A DNA stretch of 64,000 nt, taken from assembly GCA_013214705.1 (NCBI GenBank), contig JABSRZ010000012.1, positions 1-64,000 of the forward strand, given 5' to 3'. Each line of letters starts with the position of its first letter. Position 1 is the first letter of the stretch. Origin of the DNA: Hyphomicrobiales bacterium (GTDB lineage Bacteria > Pseudomonadota > Alphaproteobacteria > Rhizobiales > OSC116). Under the pieces are notes generated by a model. The model did not search any database and was not told the origin of the DNA. It worked only from the letters and a program-made list of their open reading frames with translations. Position numbers and translations under genes: made by a program. Below are positions 8,071 through 16,000 of the stretch, one piece after another.

Positions 8071-9573
8071 ATGACTAAATTATTACATTATGTAGATAAC
8101 GCGATTTATGCAGGTCAATCGACAGAAACCGCTGCGGTTTTTAACCCCTCTAAAGGTGAAATAAGCGCCGAAGTTGTGCTCGGAAACGCCGCCGATGTCG
8201 ATGTTGCGGTGGCTTCATCAAAAGCGGCATGGCCGGCATGGTCTAAAATGCCGGTATTGCGCCGGGTGCGGATATTAGACCGGTTTAAATCGATCTTATG
8301 GGAACGTATGGACGAATTGGCGACGGTAATATCTAACGAACATGGCAAGACATTTGAAGATGCCAAAGGCGAAGTTACCCGTGGTTTAGAAGTGGTTGAA
8401 TTTGCCGTTGGCATGCCGCATTTGCTAAAAGGTGAATTTAGCGAAAATGTCGGTTCATCGGTTGATAGCCAGATGATCCGCCAATCTTTGGGAGTTGTGG
8501 TCGGCATTACGCCGTTTAACTTCCCGGTTATGGTGCCAATGTGGATGTTCCCAATTGCTTTGGCAACTGGCAATACCTTTATTTTAAAGCCCAGTGGCCG
8601 CGTGCCAACCGCTGCGCTTATTATGGCCGAATGGCTGACCGAGGCTGGCCTGCCTAAAGGTGTGTTTAATGTAGTGCAAGGGGATAGAGATGCGGTAAAC
8701 GCATTGCTCAACCACCCAGATGTGAAAGCTTTTAGCTTTGTCGGCTCGACTCCGGTGGCAAAATATATTCATGAAACTGCCAGTAAAAACGGCAAACGCG
8801 TGCAAGCTTTGGGCGGCGCAAAAAACCATATGATTATTATGCCAGATGCTGATTTGGATATGGCGGCCAATGCGCTGATGGGTGCGGCCTTTGGTTCGGC
8901 AGGCGAAAGATGCATGGCCATATCTGTGGCAGTGCCGGTGACTGACGCGGTGGCCGATGCGTTGATCGAAAAACTGATACCCAAAATTAAGGCACTAAAT
9001 ATTGGCCCTTCATTAGCCAAAACCAGCGAAATGGGGCCATTGATTACCAAGGAGCATTTGGAAAAAGTTTCAAACTATATTGAAACTGGGGTTAAAGAAG
9101 GCGCAAAATTATTGGTTGATGGCCGGGAATTTAAACAGAGCAGCGCCGGATATGAAAATGGTTATTATATTGGTGGCTCACTATTTGACCATACAAAAGC
9201 CGATATGGTTTCATATTTAGAAGAAATTTTTGGCCCGGTATTGTCGATTGTGCGCACTCAATCCTATGATGAGGCTGTCGATATAATCCACGGCCACGAA
9301 TATGCCAATGGCTGCGCCATTTTCACCCGCGATGGTGACACGGCACGGGCTTTTGCGCAGGATATTGAAGTCGGCATGGTCGGGGTCAATGTGCCAATAC
9401 CAGTGCCGATGGCGTTTCACAGTTTTGGCGGCTGGAAAGCCTCGATGTTTGGCGACCACCATATGCATGGTATGGAAGGTGTGCGGTTTTACACCCGGTT
9501 AAAAACCACCACAATCAGGTGGCCAAATGGCCAACGCCAAGATGCCCAATTTGCCATGCCAACGCTGGGCTAA
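8071..9573 (+). CDS. mmsA: CoA-acylating methylmalonate/malonate semialdehyde dehydrogenase
   Basis: NAD-dependent aldehyde dehydrogenase that turns malonate or methylmalonate semialdehyde plus CoA into acetyl- or propionyl-CoA, with loss of CO2. It is 500 residues long. The family pattern GITPFNFPVMVPMWMFP lies near residue 148, the catalytic cysteine is in SAGERCMAIS near residue 280, and EEIFGPVLS near residue 385 holds the usual glutamate. GGGA-type sequence (AAGGGA) precedes the ATG by 8 bases. Its position beside iolB and iolC suggests the IolA role, the last step of inositol breakdown; valine breakdown is the alternative role of the same family. Expression probably depends on the divergent LysR protein. 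Confidence 0.93.
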   Translation: MTKLLHYVDNAIYAGQSTETAAVFNPSKGEISAEVVLGNAADVDVAVASSKAAWPAWSKMPVLRRVRILDRFKSILWERMDELATVISNEHGKTFEDAKGEVTRGLEVVEFAVGMPHLLKGEFSENVGSSVDSQMIRQSLGVVVGITPFNFPVMVPMWMFPIALATGNTFILKPSGRVPTAALIMAEWLTEAGLPKGVFNVVQGDRDAVNALLNHPDVKAFSFVGSTPVAKYIHETASKNGKRVQALGGAKNHMIIMPDADLDMAANALMGAAFGSAGERCMAISVAVPVTDAVADALIEKLIPKIKALNIGPSLAKTSEMGPLITKEHLEKVSNYIETGVKEGAKLLVDGREFKQSSAGYENGYYIGGSLFDHTKADMVSYLEEIFGPVLSIVRTQSYDEAVDIIHGHEYANGCAIFTRDGDTARAFAQDIEVGMVGVNVPIPVPMAFHSFGGWKASMFGDHHMHGMEGVRFYTRLKTTTIRWPNGQRQDAQFAMPTLG

Positions 9574-9604
9574 TCAGATTATTGCATCTCCTCCTCAATG
9601 CAAT

Positions 9605-9644
9605 ACAGCACCGCCGCCACGCACAAACGTGGCGGCGGTGCTGT
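9605..9644. terminator. Strong bidirectional terminator between mmsA and rhaM
   Basis: A perfect 17-bp stem (9605-9621 with 9628-9644) with a six-base loop is rich in GC and is followed by TTT on the plus strand. The rhaM stop codon lies just beyond it. It separates two convergent transcripts. Confidence 0.85.
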
Positions 9645-9646
9645 TT

Positions 9647-9964
9647 CTACAGTTCAAATAAATTTGTCAATGGTGTGGAAATGGGCACATTATCGGGGTT
9701 TGTTTGCATAATATCTGCCATATGTGCCCACCAGCGTTGCATTAAATCGGTGTTGGAAAGCTCGTCTAAGCCGTGATTGGTTTTGCGTTTCATAACTGCA
9801 AATAATGTGTTGGTTTCATCATCTAGGTGAATTGAATAATCTATGACACCTGCATCACGCAGCGCTTGGCTAAGTTCTGGCCAGATGTCATCGTGCCGGC
9901 GTTTATATTCGGCGCTTTGCCCGGGGTTTAGCTGCATTTTAAACGCCACAACTTCTAAGCTCAT
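9647..9964 (-). CDS. rhaM: L-rhamnose mutarotase
   Basis: Small cytoplasmic enzyme of 105 residues that interconverts the alpha and beta anomers of L-rhamnose, supplying the anomer used by the isomerase. The family pattern is visible: [12 protein letters not shown] near residue 20 with the active-site histidine, and [21 protein letters not shown] near residue 38. RWWAHM lies near residue 77. The gene begins one base after the rhaQ stop, so it is translated as the last member of the transporter operon. The same order, transporter genes followed by the mutarotase (rhaU), is known from Rhizobium leguminosarum. Confidence 0.92.
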   Translation of the reverse strand: MSLEVVAFKMQLNPGQSAEYKRRHDDIWPELSQALRDAGVIDYSIHLDDETNTLFAVMKRKTNHGLDELSNTDLMQRWWAHMADIMQTNPDNVPISTPLTNLFEL

Positions 9965-9965
9965 A

Positions 9966-10970
9966 TCATTGCCTATTTTTGAATTTGCTCAATAGGGTCG
10001 GCAGGGCAATGACGGTGATCAGCAATATGCCCAAAATAACTGACATAATGATGCCCGGCACGTTTAACAGCCCTAAGCCAAATGTCACCAAGCCCATAAT
10101 AAACGCGGCGATAACCACACCTTGAACCGAACCTGAACCGCCCAAAATATTAACCCCGCCGAGCACCACCATGGTGATAACTTCTAGCTCCCACCCGCGC
10201 GCGATTGACGGCCGGGTCGAGCCTAAACGCGAGGTTAATAAAATGGCGGCCACCCCAGCCATTAAACCGGTGAGGCAGAATAATACAAATTTTACCCGCG
10301 CCACCCGCACGCCAGAAAATTCGGCCGCAACCGCATTGTTACCAATGGTAAACACATGCCGGCCAAAATTAGTTTTGTGCAGCAATATATAAAAGCCAAC
10401 GGCTAACAATAGGTATAAAACAAATTCAAATGAGATGACCCAATATAAATAGCCTTGGCCAAAATAAGCAAAGCTTTCGGGGTAATTTTTATAACTTTTA
10501 TCGCCCAAAATAATGAAACTAATGCCGCGGAATAGGCTCATTGTGCCAATGGTCACCACAATGGATGGCAAGCCAAGCTTGGTCACCAACACGCCGTTAA
10601 ACGCCCCACAAATCAACCCAACACTTAAACCGACAAGCACCAATGTTGTTGTGTCTGCGCCAAATTGCAGTGCCACGCCCATCATAGTTGAGGTGATGGC
10701 AATGATGCCCGATACGGAAATATCTATTTCGCCCGACACAATCAGCAGCGCCATGGCCAACGCGATGATGGCTTTTTCGGTAAAGTTAAACGTGGCGTCT
10801 GACAGCGCCCAAGGCGATAAAAAATACGGCGAAGCTAAGCTATTGGCCAAAAATATTAGCAATGCGACCACCAGCAACAGGCTTGGCCAAGACATAAGAT
10901 TATCTTTTAAGCGGCTGGTTAAACGGTCGGGTATGAGGCGCGCATTTGTTGGTTGTTGTCGATCGCTCAT
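9966..10970 (-). CDS. rhaQ: ABC transporter permease for rhamnose
   Basis: Inner-membrane permease of the BPD_transp_2 (ribose/xylose type) family, 334 residues with about ten hydrophobic segments. GEIDISVSG near residue 80, [19 protein letters not shown] near residue 125 and [18 protein letters not shown] near residue 270 are family signatures. It overlaps rhaP by four bases (ATGA), which indicates coupled translation. The assignment to rhamnose rests on position between rhaP and rhaM in a complete rha locus. Confidence 0.88.
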   Translation of the reverse strand: MSDRQQPTNARLIPDRLTSRLKDNLMSWPSLLLVVALLIFLANSLASPYFLSPWALSDATFNFTEKAIIALAMALLIVSGEIDISVSGIIAITSTMMGVALQFGADTTTLVLVGLSVGLICGAFNGVLVTKLGLPSIVVTIGTMSLFRGISFIILGDKSYKNYPESFAYFGQGYLYWVISFEFVLYLLLAVGFYILLHKTNFGRHVFTIGNNAVAAEFSGVRVARVKFVLFCLTGLMAGVAAILLTSRLGSTRPSIARGWELEVITMVVLGGVNILGGSGSVQGVVIAAFIMGLVTFGLGLLNVPGIIMSVILGILLITVIALPTLLSKFKNRQ

Positions 10971-11947
10971 GAGCTATCCTCGGAGGTTTTTAAAATTATT
11001 CTGCCTTTTTTGTTGGCACTACGACCGTTTAAAATGACCGCCAAAATAATGGCACTGCCCGAAATGGCCATTTGCCAAAATGGAGAAATATTAATGACCG
11101 GCAAGGCGCTGTTTATAATGCCCAAAAACAATGCGCCTAATATTGTGCCCACCACCGAGCCAACGCCACCAGCTATCGAAATGCCGCCAATGACACAGGC
11201 GGCGATGATGGTAAGCTCGTAACCATTGGCAACTTCCACCGAGCCAATTACATAGCGTGATACCCATAAGAAACCACAAAAACCTGATAAAGCACCGGCG
11301 ATGCAAAAACTATTAAATTTGGTTCTGCCAACATTTATGCCAGCATAAACTGAGGCGGTGGGGTTGACGCCGATGGCATATAAATTACGGCCTGACGAAG
11401 TGCGGGTCATGAATATGAAGAAACCGATGGCGATGACAATGGCAAACCATGACAATAAAGGCAGACCGATGAATAAATGACGGGTCATCTGTACAAACCC
11501 GGTCGATAATTCAGCGGCGTTGACCCATTGACCACCGGCGATGAGGAAAATTGTGCCCCTGAAAATGGTTAGCGTGCCTAGCGTCACTACGATGGCGGGT
11601 ATATTTAGCTTCCATACCAAAATGCCGTTAAAAGCCCCCATTAACAGGCCGCAAAAAGTGGCAATGATCATTAAAACTGGCACCGGGATTTCTGGGTAGG
11701 CGGCGTTAATCAAAGCCACAATCATACCCGACAAAGCCAAGTTTGAGGCCATCGACAAATCTATTGAGCGGGTGAGAATAACCACCATTTGGCCTAAAGC
11801 TAAAATAATTAACATGCTGGTATTGTTGAAAATATCGGCCAAATTAGCAAAGTTTACAAAATTTGGTGCGCGCAGTGAAACCCCAAATATAATGCCTAAG
11901 ATAGCGGCTCCTAACCAAAACTCGCGCGATTTTATGAAATTATTCAT
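10967..11947 (-). CDS. rhaP: ABC transporter permease for rhamnose
   Basis: Second permease of the same family, 326 residues with about ten hydrophobic segments. RSIDLSMASNLALSGM near residue 60 and GGISIAGGVGSVVGTILGA near residue 265 are characteristic. The start codon overlaps the rhaT stop by four bases and the stop overlaps rhaQ in the same way, so rhaT, rhaP and rhaQ form a tightly coupled block. The two permeases presumably form a heterodimer under the RhaT ATPase. Confidence 0.88.
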   Translation of the reverse strand: MNNFIKSREFWLGAAILGIIFGVSLRAPNFVNFANLADIFNNTSMLIILALGQMVVILTRSIDLSMASNLALSGMIVALINAAYPEIPVPVLMIIATFCGLLMGAFNGILVWKLNIPAIVVTLGTLTIFRGTIFLIAGGQWVNAAELSTGFVQMTRHLFIGLPLLSWFAIVIAIGFFIFMTRTSSGRNLYAIGVNPTASVYAGINVGRTKFNSFCIAGALSGFCGFLWVSRYVIGSVEVANGYELTIIAACVIGGISIAGGVGSVVGTILGALFLGIINSALPVINISPFWQMAISGSAIILAVILNGRSANKKGRIILKTSEDSS

Positions 11948-13452
11948 GCCGCATCCTCGGTGATTCCCGACGCTATTACCAACATTTTTGCTGGGGTTAA
12001 CTCATCATCATTTTCAACAATTTTGATAATCCGGCCTTCATTCATAACCACAATTCTGTCGCTCATGCCCATAATTTCTGGCAATTCAGATGAGACCATA
12101 ATGACCGACAGACCTTGCTCGACCAGCTCGGCCATAAATTCATGCACCGCAGCCTTGCTGCCAATATCAATGCCTTTGGTTGGCTCGTCCAAAATAATCA
12201 CATCTGGGTTGGTTGCCAGCCATTTGGCGATGACAATTTTCTGCTGGTTGCCGCCAGAAAGCGTGCCTGCATGCTGGCTTAACGAGGAGGCTCTCAAGTC
12301 TAACCGTGTTGTATATTCACGCGCCAAAGCAAATTCTTCGGCTATTTTTAGAAAATTGCCACGCGAGGTTTTGCGCAAAGACGGCAAAGACACATTTTGA
12401 AAAATCGGCATGTCGGTAACCACGCCTTGGGTGCCGCGTTCTTCTGGCACATAAACAATGCCGGCCTGAATGGCATCGGCAGGTGATTTGGGGCTGATAA
12501 TCTGGCCATCGAGGGTGATTGTGCCCGAAGAGGTTTTGGTGATGCCAAACAAAGCCTGCATAACTTCGCTTCTGCCCGCGCCAACCAGACCATAAAACCC
12601 CAATATTTCGCCTTTTTTAAGCTCAAAACTTATGTCGGCAAATTCGGTCGGGTGGTTTAAATTGTCGATTTTTAACAATGTGTCGCCAACTTGGCTCGTG
12701 CGAGTGGGATAAATTTGGTTGACCGCACGGCCAACCATCATTTGTATAATCTCAGATTGTGGCGTTTCGGGCAATGAGCCATCGCCAACCATTTCGCCAT
12801 CGCGATATACAGCAAATCTATCGGCGATGCGGTAAATTTCGTCGAATTTATGAGAGATGAATAAAATCGCCTTGCCTTCGCTTTTTAGCAGTTCGATGAG
12901 CGTGAATAGGTCTTCAATTTCTCTGTGAGACAGAGCCGCTGTCGGCTCATCCATTATGACAATTTGGGCATCAATAGACATGGCGCGCGCCACCGCGACC
13001 AAATGTTTATTGGCAATGCCAAGTTCGCTTAATTTTGTATTTTCGCCAATATGTTTGGCGCCGATGTCATCTAAAACCTGGCGTGCTTTGGTGCGCATTT
13101 CGCGCCAATTTATAGTGCCAAATCTGGTTTTTGGCGCATGGCCAAGGTAAATGTTTTCGGCAACTGATAATTCATCAAACAGCACAGTCTCTTGATGAAT
13201 TGCGGAAATTCCACATTCAAAGGCATCATGTGCGCTGGATATTTTTACCGGTTCGCCATCGATGATGATGTCGCCGGAATTTGGCAAATGAATGCCGGTA
13301 AGAACTTTTACCAATGTCGATTTGCCAGCACCATTTTCGCCAATCAGGGCGGTCACTTCGCCAGCGTATAAATTTAGGCTGACATTGTTTAACGCGATAA
13401 CGCCCGGAAACGACTTGGTGATGTCTTTTAAAACCAGTTTTGGATCTGACAT
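11944..13452 (-). CDS. rhaT: Sugar ABC transporter ATP-binding protein (rhamnose)
   Basis: Two tandem nucleotide-binding domains in 502 residues, as in the ribose/xylose type importers. The first has a canonical Walker A, GENGAGKST, near residue 37 and Walker B IVIMDEPTAALS near residue 162, but its signature region is degenerate. The second has a degenerate Walker A, GLVGAGRSE, near residue 290 and a proper signature LSGGNQQKI near residue 398. This asymmetry is normal for the family. In Rhizobium leguminosarum the RhaT ATPase, together with RhaK, is needed for rhamnose uptake. Confidence 0.9.
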   Translation of the reverse strand: MSDPKLVLKDITKSFPGVIALNNVSLNLYAGEVTALIGENGAGKSTLVKVLTGIHLPNSGDIIIDGEPVKISSAHDAFECGISAIHQETVLFDELSVAENIYLGHAPKTRFGTINWREMRTKARQVLDDIGAKHIGENTKLSELGIANKHLVAVARAMSIDAQIVIMDEPTAALSHREIEDLFTLIELLKSEGKAILFISHKFDEIYRIADRFAVYRDGEMVGDGSLPETPQSEIIQMMVGRAVNQIYPTRTSQVGDTLLKIDNLNHPTEFADISFELKKGEILGFYGLVGAGRSEVMQALFGITKTSSGTITLDGQIISPKSPADAIQAGIVYVPEERGTQGVVTDMPIFQNVSLPSLRKTSRGNFLKIAEEFALAREYTTRLDLRASSLSQHAGTLSGGNQQKIVIAKWLATNPDVIILDEPTKGIDIGSKAAVHEFMAELVEQGLSVIMVSSELPEIMGMSDRIVVMNEGRIIKIVENDDELTPAKMLVIASGITEDAA

Positions 13453-13533
13453 GATAATTTTTCTATGGCTAGCTTATGTATAGATGTTCAGCGGTAACAT
13501 ATATTACCGCTGAACTTGGAGGAATTTCAAATA

Positions 13534-14526
13534 TTAGTAGATTTTTGAGAATTTCTCGATGTTTGATGCATCAAAAGTGAATGGCGCAGCCATCGCTGTT
13601 GAATTTGTATCATCCAAAGTCACTTCGCCAACTTTACCAATTGAAAGTGTAGCGCCAGGTTCTGCTACGCTGCCATTGGCAAGGCCATAGGCTAGATAAA
13701 CCGCAGAATAACCAAGATCGATAGGGTTCCACAAGGCCACAGCCATAGATGAACCATTGTCGATAAATTGTTTAAACTCTGAAGGTAGAGCCAAACCAGT
13801 TACGTTAATCTTGCCGATAAGACCCATATCTGTCACCACTTGAGCCGCTGCCACAACACCCACTGTTGTTGGTGCAATGATGGCTTTAAGGTTAGGATAG
13901 CTAGCGATAAGGCCTTTGGCTTCATCAGTCGATTTCACTGAATCATCATCACCATAAACCACAGCCACTAAGTTCAATTTAGGGAACATAGTTGGCAACG
14001 CAGCTTTACCAGCTTCAATCCAAGAATTTTGGTTGGCAGCGGTTGAAGATGCGCTCAAAATAGCCACATCACCACCATCTGGTAGGTAATCGGCAGCTAG
14101 TTTAAAGATGGTTTCGCCAATTAATGCGGTTTCAGATGGGTTAAGATGAATTTGGCGGCCTTCTTCAGCTACGCCAGAATCCCATGAAATCACTTTAATG
14201 CCACGGCTCATAGCTTTTTTCAGTACAGGTACTAAAGCATCTGGGTCGTTAGCAGAAATGGCAATCGCGTCGACTTGTTGAGCGATCAATGAGTTGATAA
14301 TCTCAATTTGACCTTCGGCAGTGGCGGTGGTTGGACCGGTATAGATAATGGTTACATCACCCAATTCAGCAGCCGCATCTTCGGCACCTTTAGCGGCGGC
14401 ATCAAAGAAACCGTTGCCTAAAGATTTTACAACCAAAGCAATTTTTGTTTCGGCGAAACTAGGCGCAGCGCCTAACACCAATGCAGACAGTGCCGTGGCA
14501 GCTGCAAGTTTTTTAAGAATATTCAT
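13534..14526 (-). CDS. rhaS: Rhamnose ABC transporter substrate-binding protein
   Basis: Periplasmic sugar-binding protein of 330 residues. The signal peptide runs through about residue 25 and ends in APSFA. The type-I periplasmic fold is visible as TKIALVVKSLGNGFFDAAAKG and IDAIAISANDPDALVPVLKKA, with SWDSG near residue 116. A strong GGGAGGGG ribosome binding site precedes the ATG. It is separated from rhaT by 81 bp and from the rhaI stop by a 160-bp spacer that contains a short ORF and two inverted repeats. Ligand assignment follows the locus. Confidence 0.9.
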   Translation of the reverse strand: MNILKKLAAATALSALVLGAAPSFAETKIALVVKSLGNGFFDAAAKGAEDAAAELGDVTIIYTGPTTATAEGQIEIINSLIAQQVDAIAISANDPDALVPVLKKAMSRGIKVISWDSGVAEEGRQIHLNPSETALIGETIFKLAADYLPDGGDVAILSASSTAANQNSWIEAGKAALPTMFPKLNLVAVVYGDDDSVKSTDEAKGLIASYPNLKAIIAPTTVGVVAAAQVVTDMGLIGKINVTGLALPSEFKQFIDNGSSMAVALWNPIDLGYSAVYLAYGLANGSVAEPGATLSIGKVGEVTLDDTNSTAMAAPFTFDASNIEKFSKIY

Positions 14527-14565
14527 TATTCCCCTCCCGGGTTGTTGTTAAAATTAAATTCCCTC

Positions 14566-14581
14566 GTTTTGCAAGCAAAAC
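14566..14581. promoter_or_regulatory. Palindrome GTTTTGC-AA-GCAAAAC upstream of rhaS
   Basis: Two perfect 7-bp arms with a 2-bp centre lie 40 bp upstream of the rhaS start, just after the end of an 18-codon ORF. It may be a regulator site or a processing hairpin. No T-run follows on the minus strand, so a terminator is unlikely. Confidence 0.35.
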
Positions 14582-14638
14582 TTATTCCACCACTTGTTGA
14601 TAGTTCTTGAACGCGGGTGAACCGATATTTACGCTCAT
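14582..14638 (-). CDS. 18-residue ORF between rhaI and rhaS, candidate leader peptide
   Basis: ATG 14638 opens a frame of 18 codons ending in TAA, giving MSVNIGSPAFKNYQQVVE. AAGAGGAA stands about eight bases before the ATG and is a good ribosome binding site. That site is the right arm of the hairpin at 14644-14663, so folding of the mRNA would hide it. The product has no recognisable family. It may be a regulatory leader, a remnant of a longer gene, or chance. Confidence 0.3.
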   Translation of the reverse strand: MSVNIGSPAFKNYQQVVE

Positions 14639-14643
14639 GAATT

Positions 14644-14663
14644 ATTCCTCTTGTTCGAGGAAT
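14644..14663 (-). promoter_or_regulatory. Hairpin covering a ribosome binding site after rhaI
   Basis: ATTCCTC and GAGGAAT form a perfect 7-bp stem with a 6-base loop, 24 bp after the rhaI stop. On the transcript the second arm contains the ribosome binding site of the 18-codon ORF. There is no T-run, so it looks like an mRNA stability or translational element rather than a terminator. Confidence 0.4.
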
Positions 14664-14686
14664 TCTTTATTAAGTAACTGTTTTTA

Positions 14687-15979
14687 TTAGATAATCCCAC
14701 TTGAAGAGCCGCCAGTGCTTGGCCGCTCTTTGGCTTTTTGTGTTCGATAGCCTGAAACGCGATAGGTGCTGACCGGGTCAATCGCCCCGCCCAAATCTAG
14801 CCGTGCCATTGCCAAAATTGGTTCTACATCTGTTCGATAGGCTTGTTTTAAAGTTTCAGACGCGCGCAAAGCGTCATTGGTATTTTGCGCGGCTTCTAAA
14901 TTAGTGCGGTTGACCAATAGAGCCTGTGCGTAGGCGCGCTGAATTTCCATCGCGCTGGTCATCAGGCTTTCAATCGGGTCAGTTACATTATGTGATTGGT
15001 CAATCATATTCATCGGGTTAAAGTTGGCAATGTTATTTTCGGCCTCGACCAATTCATTAAACACTAGAAATAATTGATAGGGGTTTATTGAGCCTGAATC
15101 CAAATCATCATCGCCATATTTGCTATCATTAAAATGGAAACCACCTAATTTGCCAGCTTGCACCAGCCTAGATACGATCATTTCGATGTTAACCGTTGGC
15201 GCATGATGGCCTAAATCGACTAAGCAATGGGCTTTGTCGCCGAGTTCTAGGGCGGTCATTAAATTGGTGCCCCAGTCTTGCATCAAGGTCGAATAAAACG
15301 CCGGTTCGTAAATTTTATGTTCGGTGAATAATTTCCAATCATCCGGCAGAGCCGCGTAAATTTTGCGCATTGACTCGATATATCTATCGAAGCTTTTGGC
15401 AAAATTCACTTGCCCCGGGAAGTTGCTGCCATCACCGATCCACACGGTCAGGGCTTTTGAACCTAATTTTTCGCCAAATTCAATACAGTCGATATTATGG
15501 GCAACGGCTTGCTCACGTGTGGCTTTGTCGACATGGCTAAGTGAGCCAAATTTATAAGAATGCTTCTGGCCTTCTTGGTCTTGAAAAGTGTTAGAATTCA
15601 TCGCATCAAATGCCAACCCGCGCACATTGCCATATTGTTTAAGCTCAGAAGGGTCATCGACTTTATCCCACGGTATGTGCAATGAAACGCTTGGTGTGGC
15701 TTGGGTCAATTGCTGAATTAGGCAGCAATCATCGAGTTTTTCGAAAATATTACGTGGCTCGCCAATCCCGGGAAAACGCGCAAAACGTGTGCCGCCAGTG
15801 CCAACGCCCCATGAAGGAATGGCGACTGCAAATTTTTGAATTTGTGCCTTAACCGCCTCGATGTCGATATTTTGGCGCGCAAGTTTTTCGCCTAAATTAT
15901 CATAATCATTTTTGACATTTTGCACGGCAAGCTTATTTTGCTCTGCAATATAGTTAATGTCTAAACCAAAATCGGTCAT
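14687..15979 (-). CDS. rhaI: L-rhamnose isomerase
   Basis: Converts L-rhamnose to L-rhamnulose in the cytoplasm. It is 430 residues long and belongs to the Pseudomonas stutzeri/rhizobial type, not the E. coli RhaA type. The metal ligands seen in that type are present in order: glutamate in FTEHKIYEP near residue 220, aspartate and histidine in VDLGHHAPT near 255, and GGFHFNDSKYGDDD near 282. It lies 21 bp downstream of rhaD and upstream of rhaS, consistent with one long transcript from the rhaD promoter. Confidence 0.92.
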   Translation of the reverse strand: MTDFGLDINYIAEQNKLAVQNVKNDYDNLGEKLARQNIDIEAVKAQIQKFAVAIPSWGVGTGGTRFARFPGIGEPRNIFEKLDDCCLIQQLTQATPSVSLHIPWDKVDDPSELKQYGNVRGLAFDAMNSNTFQDQEGQKHSYKFGSLSHVDKATREQAVAHNIDCIEFGEKLGSKALTVWIGDGSNFPGQVNFAKSFDRYIESMRKIYAALPDDWKLFTEHKIYEPAFYSTLMQDWGTNLMTALELGDKAHCLVDLGHHAPTVNIEMIVSRLVQAGKLGGFHFNDSKYGDDDLDSGSINPYQLFLVFNELVEAENNIANFNPMNMIDQSHNVTDPIESLMTSAMEIQRAYAQALLVNRTNLEAAQNTNDALRASETLKQAYRTDVEPILAMARLDLGGAIDPVSTYRVSGYRTQKAKERPSTGGSSSGII

Positions 15980-16000
15980 ATCTAAAACTTTCTGCCGAGG

